Assembly: GCA_900539735.1 (NCBI GenBank)
Contig: UQDE01000023.1
Coordinates: 1 to 35,982, forward strand
Reading direction: 5' to 3'
DNA length: 35,982 bases
Origin: an uncultured Collinsella sp.
GTDB lineage: Bacteria > Actinomycetota > Coriobacteriia > Coriobacteriales > Coriobacteriaceae
The notes under the pieces are model-generated. The model ran no database searches. It was not told the origin of the DNA and saw nothing but the letters and a program-made list of their open reading frames with translations. A program made the translations under genes and the position numbers. Positions within the stretch are counted from its first letter, which is position 1, and each line of letters begins with the position of its first letter. Positions 16,225 to 23,885 of this stretch are shown in pieces.

Positions 16225-17541
16225 TTACTCGGAAGCGGCCTTCTCGGTCTTCCAGCCATCGACGAAGGCGTTCTTGACGCCGTCCCACTTGCTGTTATCG
16301 GCAGCGTAGGCAATCAGAGCCTGCTTGAGGTTCTTCTTCCACTCCTCGGAGGGAATGTAGACGAAGTCCCAAGCGACGGTCTTCTTGCCGTCCTTGGCCA
16401 TGGCAACGGCCTGCTGCGAGAAGACGTTGGTGGTCTCCTTGGCGCTCTTGAACGGAGCGGTCAGACCCATCTTGTCGGCGATGATGCTGGTCGGGGTGTC
16501 AGCGGTGACGCACCAATACATGAAGTCCTCGGTGGCCTTCTGGGCATCCTCGGAAGCCTGGGAACTGACGCACCAGTAGTTCTCGCCGCCGGAGCACAGG
16601 CCCTGGTTCTCCTCGCCGTCAACACCGATGTAGATCGGCATCATGCCAATCTGATCGTCGGTCATGCCGGCCTTGACGAGGTCAGAGTAGGCCCAAGAGC
16701 CGTTCTGGTAGAAGACGGCCTTGCCGGTTGCGAACTCGTTGGTGGCGTCGTCGCCGGTCTTGGAAGCAAGCTGCGAAGGATCGCAGGTGGAGTCGGTGAT
16801 GTACAGGTCGAAGATCTGCTTGTAGTTGTCGAGGAACTCACCCTTGATCTCGTCGTCCTCCTGGTTGTGCTCCTTCTCAAACTCGTAGTAGAGCGGCATG
16901 TTGGCAAGGTGGGTGGTGTAGCGCCAGCTGGAGGAGTCGTCCATGCCGGCGGAAGTGAAGGCACCCTCGACACCAAGCTCGTCCTTGCGGGCCTGGATGT
17001 CGTCGGCACAAGCCTTCAGCTTGTCGAAGGAGTTGATGTCCTCGGCCTTGTAGCCAGCCTTCTCGAGCAGCTGCTTGTTGTAGATGATGCCGAAGCTCTC
17101 CTGAACCCAGTCGATGCACACATCCTTGCCGTCGGACTGCAGAGCCAGGGAGTCGTCAATGAGCTCACCGCGGAGCTTGGTATCGGACAGGTCGGCGCAG
17201 TAATCCTTCCAGTTCTTAAGACCGGTGGGGCCGTTGACCTGGAACAGGGTCGGAGCGGAGCTCTTGGACATCTCGGACTTGAGCTTCTCCTCGTAGGTGT
17301 TGGAGGCAGCGGTCACGATCTTGACCTCGACGCCCTTCTCCTTCTTATAGGCCTTGGCGATCTCCTTCCACTCCTTGTCGACCTCGGGCTTGAATTGGAG
17401 GAAGTAGACCTCGGCAGCGTCACCAGAAGCAGAGGAGCCGGAGCCGGCAGAACCACCGCAACCCACGAGGCCCAGACCAAGAACTGCAGCCGCGGAACCA
17501 GCAAAGCCCAGGAACTGCCTTCTGCTCATTTCGTTCTTCAT
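16225..17541 (-). CDS. Sugar ABC transporter substrate-binding lipoprotein (Tat lipoprotein)
   Basis: A 438-residue family-1 (CUT1) sugar-binding protein. The N-terminus MKNEMSRRQFLG is a textbook twin-arginine motif, followed by a hydrophobic core and lipobox LVGC (Cys28), so it should be exported folded and lipid-anchored. A Gly/Ser-rich linker leads to the binding domain (VYFLQFKPEVDKEWKEIAKA). I use the start at 17541, with AAAGGGTGG upstream, over the in-frame ATG at 17559. It is the first gene of the importer operon. Substrate is not determinable by eye; maltodextrin or another alpha-glucoside fits the neighbours malQ, glgP and the operator motifs. Confidence 0.93.
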   Translation of the reverse strand: MKNEMSRRQFLGFAGSAAAVLGLGLVGCGGSAGSGSSASGDAAEVYFLQFKPEVDKEWKEIAKAYKKEKGVEVKIVTAASNTYEEKLKSEMSKSSAPTLFQVNGPTGLKNWKDYCADLSDTKLRGELIDDSLALQSDGKDVCIDWVQESFGIIYNKQLLEKAGYKAEDINSFDKLKACADDIQARKDELGVEGAFTSAGMDDSSSWRYTTHLANMPLYYEFEKEHNQEDDEIKGEFLDNYKQIFDLYITDSTCDPSQLASKTGDDATNEFATGKAVFYQNGSWAYSDLVKAGMTDDQIGMMPIYIGVDGEENQGLCSGGENYWCVSSQASEDAQKATEDFMYWCVTADTPTSIIADKMGLTAPFKSAKETTNVFSQQAVAMAKDGKKTVAWDFVYIPSEEWKKNLKQALIAYAADNSKWDGVKNAFVDGWKTEKAASE

Positions 17542-17649
17542 TACAATCCACCCTTTCACACCGTGGCGGCACCCTTTGCCGCCGCCTTCGGAGATTGGCT
17601 CGGGGACTTTGCCCCTTTTGCTGATTTGAACGATACGCTATTTGGCTAG

Positions 17650-17661
17650 TTGTTTGAACAA
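17650..17661. promoter_or_regulatory. Candidate TreR-like operator 1 (TTGTTTGAACAA)
   Basis: TTGT-N4-ACAA dyad 109 nt before the binding-protein start. It has the half-sites expected for a TreR-like GntR/UTRA repressor, encoded next door. Confidence 0.5.
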
Positions 17662-17724
17662 GTATTACTAGAGCGGTAGAAAAACTTCGGTGAACGGTAA
17701 TTTCAACTTGATACTTGACAAGTT

Positions 17725-17736
17725 TTGTATAAACAA
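17725..17736. promoter_or_regulatory. Candidate TreR-like operator 2 (TTGTATAAACAA)
   Basis: A second TTGT-N4-ACAA dyad, 75 nt from the first (start to start), in the same 288-nt promoter region. It closely matches the TTGTATATACAA operator type of TreR repressors. Confidence 0.5.
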
Positions 17737-17754
17737 TTATTTGTTATCGAATGC

Positions 17755-17809
17755 AGAGAAAACGCCCGGTCAAGCCGATGTACCGTCGGTTTGACCGGGC
17801 GTTTTCTCT
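17755..17809 (-). terminator. Strong hairpin terminator of the TreR-like gene
   Basis: AGAGAAAACGCCCGGTCAA and its exact complement (17791-17809) form a 19-bp stem with a smaller hairpin in the loop (CCGA/TCGG). On the minus strand it is closed by TTTTCTCT within the stem, so it can terminate the regulator transcript 39 nt past its stop. Confidence 0.8.
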
Positions 17810-17847
17810 TTGAGGCCATGAGTCTCGTCAGGCTGCGAGCTAGCCGG

Positions 17848-18567
17848 CTATCGCTTGGAATTGACACGGTAATGGAAGATCTCGGGGTGTGTGCGAGTGT
17901 GCGTCACCTCAAACAAGATGCCGTCCGAGGTGTACGACTGACTCTCCATGACGGCAACGCAGTTGTATTTGCCGAGGTCAAGATAGCTGCAGTCCTCATC
18001 GTTGGCGAGCTCGACACTCACCGTACGACGGCTCGCCATCACTTTGACACCGCGCTTGTGCTCCAGATAGCCGTAAATAGAATCTGCCGCGATCTCGGGA
18101 GTCAGGCCCTTGGCGATCGACGCCAAAAAATAGCCATGGTCCACTTGGCGCGCGTTGCCGTTGAGGCTTCGGACACGCACTACGCGAATCAACTCCTCGC
18201 CCACCTTAAAGCCCAGGTGACGAGAGAGTTGCTCGGTGCAAACCAGATGTTCGAAAGACTTAACGTCCGTAGATGCAACGGCATTGTTGCGCTTTGCAAA
18301 CTCGCCAAACGACTCAACCTCTTCGAGTGCGCCCAACATGTCGGTTTCGCCCTTAAGCCAAATAACGCGCACGCCCTTGCCGTGTATGGGCTGCACAAAC
18401 ATCCCGTCGGCCAGCATACCCAAGGCGCGACGGACGGTATTGCGAGTGCATCCGAACTCCGCGGTCAGCTCGGCTTCGGTTGGCAGCATCTCCTGAAACG
18501 CATAGGTCCCATTAATGATGCGCGAGCGTATTTCTCGGTAGATTCCTTCGTATATCGCTTTTGGCAT
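17848..18567 (-). CDS. GntR-family regulator, TreR-like
   Basis: A 239-residue GntR/UTRA regulator. The N-terminal winged helix reads LPTEAELTAEFGCTRNTVRR with wing QPIHGKGVRVIW, and the UTRA domain contains RVVRVRSLNGNARQVDHGYF. The insertion FEHLVCTEQLSRHLGFKVGE and overall length match trehalose-operon repressors (TreR), which sense trehalose-6-phosphate. It is divergent from the PTS gene, the standard arrangement for TreR and a sugar PTS. AGAGGTGA precedes the ATG. Operator-like dyads occur on both sides of the gene and upstream of malQ. Confidence 0.85.
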   Translation of the reverse strand: MPKAIYEGIYREIRSRIINGTYAFQEMLPTEAELTAEFGCTRNTVRRALGMLADGMFVQPIHGKGVRVIWLKGETDMLGALEEVESFGEFAKRNNAVASTDVKSFEHLVCTEQLSRHLGFKVGEELIRVVRVRSLNGNARQVDHGYFLASIAKGLTPEIAADSIYGYLEHKRGVKVMASRRTVSVELANDEDCSYLDLGKYNCVAVMESQSYTSDGILFEVTHTRTHPEIFHYRVNSKR

Positions 18568-18621
18568 TGTTTCACCTCTACATTATTCATTTCCGGCTAG
18601 GCACGATAGCATTTCTTAAAG

Positions 18622-18633
18622 TTGTTTAAACCG
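18622..18633. promoter_or_regulatory. Candidate TreR-like operator 3 (TTGTTTAAACCG)
   Basis: Same TTGTNTNAAC motif, 55 nt before the TreR-like start codon, suggesting autoregulation. The core GTTTAAAC is a perfect palindrome. Confidence 0.45.
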
Positions 18634-18743
18634 AATATCGGTAAAGCGACAGGATTTAACCGTTGACGGTTTCTGTCATGCCCAAATCGGTTTCGCTCAA
18701 AACTGCCGGCACGACAATCGTCTGGTCCTCTACAATGAATCCA

Positions 18744-18757
18744 TTGTTTAAACGTTT
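18744..18757. promoter_or_regulatory. Candidate operator 4 at the PTS promoter (TTGTTTAAACGTTT)
   Basis: The TTGTTTAAAC motif lies 8 nt after TACAAT (18731-18736, a probable -10 box) and about 40 nt before the PTS start. It overlaps AAACGTTT (18750-18757), a LacI-family-like core, so two regulator families might compete here. Confidence 0.45.
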
Positions 18758-18796
18758 CCCCACGCGCAACGCGCCTCGATATTCGGAAGGCAGAAC

Positions 18797-21247
18797 ATGC
18801 TGCAAAAAATCCAACGCTTTGGCGGGGCAATGTTCGCGCCCGCCATGCTGTTTTCTATATCAGGCCTCATGGTCGGCGTCTCCGCTCTCGCAACGACTGC
18901 GGACATCGTCGGCGATCTCGCCGTATACGGAACCCCTTGGTACGCTTTTTGGACCATCATCCAGCGCGGCTCGTGGACGGTCTTTAAACGCCTCCCGCTC
19001 CTTTTTGCCGTAGCGCTGCCCATCGGTCTTGCCCAAAAACAACCGGCACGTTGTTGCCTCGAGGCGCTCGTGGCCTATTTTGCCTATTGCTTCTTTTTGA
19101 GCGAGATCATTAAGCTGAGCGGAGACAATCTTGGACTTAAGTACCCGTCGTCTTTGACCTCCGCTAGCGGCATCACCATCATCGACGGCATCAAGACGCT
19201 CGACACCGGCATTATCGGCCCGCTGGCGGTATCGGCAACCGTCGTCACCATCCATGACCGCTTCTACGATGCCAAGATTCCCGATTGGCTCGGCACCTTC
19301 TCGGGCTCCTCGCTGGTCTACCTCATCAGCTTTTTTGCCGTGTTTGCCCTTGCCGCTATCTCGGCCGCCATCGTGCCCTACGTATACGATGTAACCGATA
19401 CGCTGCGTCACGCGCTTGCAGGCGTCGGTCCCTTTGGCGTGGGCATCTTTGTCTTTTTAGAACGAGCACTCGAGCCCTTTGGCCTGCACCACCTGCTCTA
19501 CATGCCGATCTACTACGACAACCTGGTCATTAACGACGGCATCTACGCCACGTGGAGCAGTTTGCTCCCCATCCTCTCCCATAGCACGCGCCCCCTTAAT
19601 GAGCTTGCGCCGTGGGCCGGTTTTACCGCCACCGGCTGGGTCAAAGTCTTTGGCCTTCCTGCCATCGCAGCTGCGTTCTACTCCACCGCAAAACCCGAGC
19701 GCCGCGCCGGCCTCAGGGTCATCCTTGCTCCCGCCATCATCGCCTCGGTGGTTTGCGGCGTTACCGAGCCACTCGAGTTTCTCTTTATGTTCACCCACCC
19801 CGGGCTCTTTTTGCTCTACGCCGTCTTATCGTCTTGCCTTGCCACAGCCATGAATCTCTTTGGCATCGTCGGCATCTTCTCGGGCGGCCTCATGGAGATG
19901 GCAGCCTTCAACTTTATTCCGCTCATGCGCACGCATGCCGGTGCCTATCTTTTGGCGCTCGGTATCGGCCTTGCCTTTAGCCTCATCTTTTTTGTTAGTT
20001 TTCGAGCACTCATCTTGGTCTATGACCTTAAGACACCGGGCCGCGAGAATCATGTCGCCAATCGCGCGGCAATCGATTGTTTAACGGGAAGCGACTTTGC
20101 CAAAGAGCAATCCCCCAATGACGAGGTCGATAGTCGATCCGATCAAGATCACGTCCTCGCTGAGCGGGTAACTCAGCTTTTAGGTGGCGTTGGCAATATC
20201 GTGGGCGCAACCAACTGCGCCACGCGCCTGCGCGTCGAGGTCGCAGACCCTTCCATCGTTGCAGATAACGCGTCGTTTGTCGCGGCGGGCGCCAAGGGCC
20301 TCATCATTACGGGCAAGACCGCCCAGGTGATCATCGGCATCTCCGTTCCCCGCGTTAAAGAGCATTTTGACCAGATCATGGGCCTCGAGCCGGGATTTGT
20401 GCCCACCACCTCGGCCTCCCCTGCCGCCAGCGCAACCCACAAGCGCGGCGATATCTGCTTCTTCGATATCGACGGAACGCTCGCCTGGCAAGACCCCAGG
20501 CTCGCCCAAGACCTTCCTGAAGACGAGCGGGACCTCTCCCCCTATCCCAACGAGGCGGTTTCGCAGGCAATCCGCGAGTTTGTCGCCAACGGCAACATGG
20601 CCTTTATCTGCACGGGACGCACCCTGAGCTGCATCCACCCCAAACTTCTTGAGCTGCCCTGGACCGGCATCGTCTGTCTTGCGGGCGGTTACGCCGAGAT
20701 CAACGGACACGCAGTTCGCGACCTGTCGATGACGCCCAGTATGCTGCAGCGTCTTGCCCCCTACCTTGAGCAATCGGGCGAGGTCATCCGCTTTGAGGGT
20801 CTCAACGGCGTCGTGCGCATGAGTGCCGATGCCCCCGATGCTCCCGGATACGCGCGCACCCTGGGCGACGCAGTCACGCAGCTGCAACATTACAGTGCCT
20901 ACAAGATCTTGATGTCTACATCGCTCGCCAACCACATCGCTCAAGATAAGGCACTTGAGCCGTTGTTGTGCTTTAACGAGCTCGAACTCGAGGTAACCGA
21001 AATCTCGCCCCGCGAATGCACGAAGCGCGGGGGCATCCAGTCTGTACTCGACGCCCTCGATCCCCACCACGGAACCGTATACGGCATCGGCGACGCCAGC
21101 AATGACGTCTCGCTGATGAACGCCGTCGATGTCGGTATCGCCATGGGCAATGCGCCGGACTATCTCAAGGATAAGGCCGATTACGTGACCGACACCGTCG
21201 ATCACGACGGTGTCGTTGCGGCGCTCGAGCATTTTAGGCTGATTTAG
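18797..21247 (+). CDS. PTS EIICB fused to a HAD (Cof-type) phosphatase domain
   Basis: An 816-residue three-part protein. Residues 1-410 are a polytopic EIIC of the glucose/alpha-glucoside class (LERALEPFGLHHLLYMPIYY; GVTEPLEF at 321-328). Residues about 450-530 are EIIB, with the phosphorylatable Cys474 in ATNCATRLRV. Residues about 550-816 are a HAD-IIB hydrolase with all four motifs: FFDIDGT (Asp557, Asp559), CTGR (Thr606), Lys743, and GIGDASNDVSLMN. EIIA must come from elsewhere. The transporter would phosphorylate its sugar during import; the tethered phosphatase could dephosphorylate it at once. The start has GGAAGG at good spacing. The TreR-like regulator is divergent. I am not aware of this as a standard PTS domain set. 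Confidence 0.9.
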   Translation: MLQKIQRFGGAMFAPAMLFSISGLMVGVSALATTADIVGDLAVYGTPWYAFWTIIQRGSWTVFKRLPLLFAVALPIGLAQKQPARCCLEALVAYFAYCFFLSEIIKLSGDNLGLKYPSSLTSASGITIIDGIKTLDTGIIGPLAVSATVVTIHDRFYDAKIPDWLGTFSGSSLVYLISFFAVFALAAISAAIVPYVYDVTDTLRHALAGVGPFGVGIFVFLERALEPFGLHHLLYMPIYYDNLVINDGIYATWSSLLPILSHSTRPLNELAPWAGFTATGWVKVFGLPAIAAAFYSTAKPERRAGLRVILAPAIIASVVCGVTEPLEFLFMFTHPGLFLLYAVLSSCLATAMNLFGIVGIFSGGLMEMAAFNFIPLMRTHAGAYLLALGIGLAFSLIFFVSFRALILVYDLKTPGRENHVANRAAIDCLTGSDFAKEQSPNDEVDSRSDQDHVLAERVTQLLGGVGNIVGATNCATRLRVEVADPSIVADNASFVAAGAKGLIITGKTAQVIIGISVPRVKEHFDQIMGLEPGFVPTTSASPAASATHKRGDICFFDIDGTLAWQDPRLAQDLPEDERDLSPYPNEAVSQAIREFVANGNMAFICTGRTLSCIHPKLLELPWTGIVCLAGGYAEINGHAVRDLSMTPSMLQRLAPYLEQSGEVIRFEGLNGVVRMSADAPDAPGYARTLGDAVTQLQHYSAYKILMSTSLANHIAQDKALEPLLCFNELELEVTEISPRECTKRGGIQSVLDALDPHHGTVYGIGDASNDVSLMNAVDVGIAMGNAPDYLKDKADYVTDTVDHDGVVAALEHFRLI

Positions 21248-21316
21248 GCGCGCTCCATCAAACGCACGCCCGTTGTCCTAAATCGCCAAAGCTGCCGCGC
21301 CAAACGCCCTGATGTG

Positions 21317-21339
21317 GCAATATGTTGTCTGCATATTGC
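21317..21339. promoter_or_regulatory. Dyad upstream of the polyprenyl synthase gene
   Basis: GCAATATG-TTGTCTG-CATATTGC is a perfect 8-bp inverted repeat with a 7-nt centre, ending 21 nt before the chosen start. It could be an operator or a leader hairpin. No terminator is evident for the PTS gene in the preceding 70 nt. Confidence 0.4.
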
Positions 21340-21360
21340 ACCAATGCAACCTCAGAAAGA

Positions 21361-22386
21361 ATGCGAGAACCCGTGTCCAGTCCGTTTACCAGCTTTTTAG
21401 CCCAACACTTTGGCCAGATTAACGACTATCTGGCCACGTTCTTTGACGGACAGGCGACCTCTGCCGATATCGAGCGCTACCTGTATGCGCCGCTCTCGGC
21501 TTTTACGGCCAACGCCGGCAAGCGCCACCGCCCGCTTATCTGCATGCTCGCCGCAACCGCAGTGGGCGGTAGCTTTGAGAGCGCCCGCAGCGCCGCGGCA
21601 GCCATCGAGCATTTCCAGTCGGGCGCGCTGATCCACGACGACATCGCCGACAACGGACAGCTTCGTCGAGGCAAGCCCTGCATGCACCTTACCGAGGGCA
21701 CGGGCCTTGCCATCAATTGCGGCGACCTGGCGCTCACCATGGTCACCAAGACGGTTCTCGACGACCCCACGCTGGAGTCCGACGTGAAGCTGCGCGTGCT
21801 CCACGAGCTTACCGAGATGATCGTCCGCACCATTGAGGGTCAAGCACTCGACCTGGGTTGGGTCCGTGACGGGCGCTTTGATATCTCGGTTGATGACTAC
21901 CTGGACATGGCGACGCACAAGACCGCGTTTTACAGCGGAGCCACGCCGCTTGCCGCCGGAGCCATTATCGGCGGCGGCAGCGATGAGCAAATCGAAGCGC
22001 TGCGCGCCTTTGGCCTACACACAGGCCTTGCCTTTCAGATTCAGGACGACCTGCTCAACCTTGTCGGCACTAAGGAAGCCGCCAACAAGGACTTCCGCAC
22101 CGACATCACCGAGGGCAAGCGCACGCTTGTCGCCGTACACGCCCTCTCTGATGAGCGCCACCACGACGAGGTCGAGACGATTCTTTCCTCGGGCACCGAT
22201 GATCCCGCGCAGCTCGCACGCGCCGTGGAGATCTTCCAGGAGACCGGCTCCATCGATTACGCCCACACTTACGCGCTCGACCTGACCGCTAAGGCCAAAG
22301 CGGCCATCGAGAACGTTGAGCTTGATCCGCACGCACGCGAGCTGTTCCTCTCCATGGCAGATTTCTTTGTGGAGCGTCTTAACTAA
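21361..22386 (+). CDS. Polyprenyl (isoprenyl) diphosphate synthase
   Basis: A trans-prenyltransferase that elongates allylic diphosphates with isopentenyl diphosphate, for quinone side chains or other isoprenoids. KRHRPLICML and the first Asp-rich motif HDDIADNGQLRRGKPC (DDxxD) are clear. The second is QIQDDLLNLVGT, a DDxxN variant of the usual DDxxD. HKTAFYSGATPLAAGAI is the conserved helix between them. The start is uncertain: the frame is open from a TTG at 21322, and I use the ATG at 21361 (MREPVSSPF), although a GTG at 21373 is also possible. About 341 residues, normal for the family. Chain length cannot be read off. Confidence 0.88.
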   Translation: MREPVSSPFTSFLAQHFGQINDYLATFFDGQATSADIERYLYAPLSAFTANAGKRHRPLICMLAATAVGGSFESARSAAAAIEHFQSGALIHDDIADNGQLRRGKPCMHLTEGTGLAINCGDLALTMVTKTVLDDPTLESDVKLRVLHELTEMIVRTIEGQALDLGWVRDGRFDISVDDYLDMATHKTAFYSGATPLAAGAIIGGGSDEQIEALRAFGLHTGLAFQIQDDLLNLVGTKEAANKDFRTDITEGKRTLVAVHALSDERHHDEVETILSSGTDDPAQLARAVEIFQETGSIDYAHTYALDLTAKAKAAIENVELDPHARELFLSMADFFVERLN

Positions 22387-22524
22387 CGGGGGTTATAAAA
22401 CCTGTCAGCAGCGTATTTAGGCACAACTTGCTACACTGTTGAGTGCATGTTTATGCATCCCTTTGCGTTGTCTATCCGACAGACGCTCAAATAGTACGAA
22501 TGGTACGCCGAAAGGGGTTCGTTC

Positions 22525-23430
22525 ATGAAACCTATTACAACGGGCATGCAAGGAGCAGCCGTCGAGGACGTGCAGTCTCGTCTCCTGCAGCTCGGCTACA
22601 CGATTGATGCCGCCGAAGTCACCGACAAGTACTTTGGAGCCACCACTGAGCAGGCCGTCAGCACCTTCAGGCTCGACAGCGGCCTTGCTGCCGGTCATGC
22701 CGTCGATATCCCCTGCTGGAGCGCCCTTGTAGACGCTTCGTATAAGCTGGGCGACCGCACCCTCTATCTGCGCATGCCCAATTTCCATGGCGCCGATGTG
22801 CAGGCCCTGCAGCGCGCTCTCAACGTTTTGGGCTTTGCCTGTGGCGAAGACGACGGCTACTTTGGTCCGCATACCGAGGCCGCCCTGCAGCAGTTCCAGG
22901 AAAATGTCGGCCTGTTTGCCGACGGCATGGCCTTCCAGGACACCTACGCCTACATCAACCGCCTGCACCATGTGTGGGAGGGCAAGCCCTCGGTCACCGA
23001 AGCCGAGTCCCGCATCGGTTTTGCTCGCGCCGCCAACGTGCTCGAGCGCTTCCAGATTGCCGTTATCGGCGAGGACCCCATCGCGCGCAGTGTTGCGTCG
23101 CGCATGTGGAATATCGCCACGGCAACGACCGACAACAGCGGCATGATGCTCTGCGACTCCGAGGTCCCAACCGACGTTGACCTGGTGCTCGAAATCGCAA
23201 GCGACGAGCTGCCCGCCGACGCCGCACCGCGCGCCACGATTGCCCTCGCCGAGTGTCACAACCTGGCCCAGCGCATCCGCACTGCCAATGTCGCCGCGCA
23301 GCAGAAGCCGGCTCGCATTCGCATTGAGCTCACGGGCATGACGCGCTACAACGGCACTTTCACGGCCAGCGACGCGCAGACACTCGCCGTACGCCTGCTC
23401 GACGGCGTTTGCGATGCCCTCGCAGATTAG
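22525..23430 (+). CDS. Cytoplasmic protein with two peptidoglycan-binding domains (CwlM-like layout)
   Basis: A 301-residue protein with two PG_binding_1 repeats: residues about 5-72 (GMQGAAVEDVQSRLLQLGY ... YFGATTEQAVSTF) and about 83-150 (HGADVQALQRALNVLGF ... GYFGPHTEAALQQFQ). The C-terminal part (about 170-301) has no motif I can assign with confidence. There is no signal peptide or membrane segment, so it should be cytoplasmic. Tandem peptidoglycan-binding repeats at the N-terminus of a signal-less protein recall actinobacterial CwlM, a regulator of MurA with an inactive amidase domain; the match of the C-terminus is not verified. AAAGGGG precedes the ATG. Confidence 0.8.
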   Translation: MKPITTGMQGAAVEDVQSRLLQLGYTIDAAEVTDKYFGATTEQAVSTFRLDSGLAAGHAVDIPCWSALVDASYKLGDRTLYLRMPNFHGADVQALQRALNVLGFACGEDDGYFGPHTEAALQQFQENVGLFADGMAFQDTYAYINRLHHVWEGKPSVTEAESRIGFARAANVLERFQIAVIGEDPIARSVASRMWNIATATTDNSGMMLCDSEVPTDVDLVLEIASDELPADAAPRATIALAECHNLAQRIRTANVAAQQKPARIRIELTGMTRYNGTFTASDAQTLAVRLLDGVCDALAD

Positions 23431-23468
23431 GTAAACTAAACGAGTTGCTTTTGGGCAACGCCACACAT

Positions 23469-23543
23469 TGGGACGTAGTTCAACGGTAGAACTCCGGTTT
23501 TTGGTGCCGGCTGTTGGGGGTTCGAATCCCTCCGTCCCAGCCA
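23469..23543 (+). tRNA. tRNA-Gln (anticodon TTG)
   Basis: A complete cloverleaf: acceptor TGGGACG/CGTCCCA, D stem GTTC/GAAC, anticodon stem CCGGT/GCCGG with loop TTTTGGT (anticodon TTG), T arm GGGGGTTCGAATCCCTC region, discriminator G and an encoded CCA. The unusual U1-A72 first pair is typical of bacterial tRNA-Gln. Confidence 0.96.
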
Positions 23544-23552
23544 TTAAAATTG

Positions 23553-23589
23553 AGCGCCCTGAGCCCATAACGGCCCTGGGCGCTTTCTT
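23553..23589 (+). terminator. Terminator-like hairpin after tRNA-Gln
   Basis: AGCGCCC (23553-23559) pairs with GGGCGCT (23578-23584), followed by TTCTT, 10 nt beyond the tRNA CCA end. Confidence 0.65.
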
Positions 23590-23598
23590 GTGGACAAG

Positions 23599-23614
23599 CG
23601 GAGGGATTCGAACC
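23599..23614 (-). other. Inverted 16-nt copy of the tRNA T-arm end
   Basis: CGGAGGGATTCGAACC is the exact reverse complement of 23519-23534 in tRNA-Gln (GGTTCGAATCCCTCCG). On the minus strand it is followed by GCTTGTCCAC, resembling a 3' tRNA end, but no 5' half is present. It is best read as a tRNA 3' fragment or relic. Confidence 0.5.
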
Positions 23615-23741
23615 CGCAAGGGTGCAGAGCTGAGGAAACGCGAAGGCGCCCCAAGCCCATTAGGACCAAGAGCGCCTAACATCAAGAAAATATCAGCCCA
23701 GTTCCGAAAAGCGAGCCGCATGCAACAACCAGGTAACCACA

Positions 23742-23878
23742 GGCCCCGGGAGAGCGGGGACACCGGCTTAGGTTTATCGCGAGTTCCGCACGAACAGGAG
23801 GCCACTTAATGTGGCCTCCGTCGTGAGCAGGACTGTAGAGCAGGAAACCTAAGCCGGTGTCCCCGCTCTCCCGGGGCC
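23742..23878 (+). repeat. Composite palindromic element, copy B
   Basis: Arms 23742-23775 and 23845-23878 are exact 34-nt reverse complements; they enclose a 69-nt core (23776-23844). The core begins ATCGCGAGTTCCGCAC, has the inner hairpin GGAGGCCAC-TTAAT-GTGGCCTCC, and ends GCAGGACTGTAGAGCAGG. It is of the same subtype as the element at 28499. It ends 7 nt from the stop codon of the JetD-like gene on the minus strand. Confidence 0.92.
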
Positions 23879-23885
23879 GAACGCC

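Noticed and set aside
18797..21247. Frameshift joining two separate genes (PTS and HAD)
   Set aside because: The frame is continuous through a natural Ala/Ser/Thr linker (about 535-548), with no start codon plus ribosome binding site at the HAD boundary that I can see.
22417..23805. Minus-strand open frame opposite the peptidoglycan-binding gene and tRNA-Gln
   Set aside because: It reads through the tRNA and part of a composite repeat element, so it cannot be a real gene.
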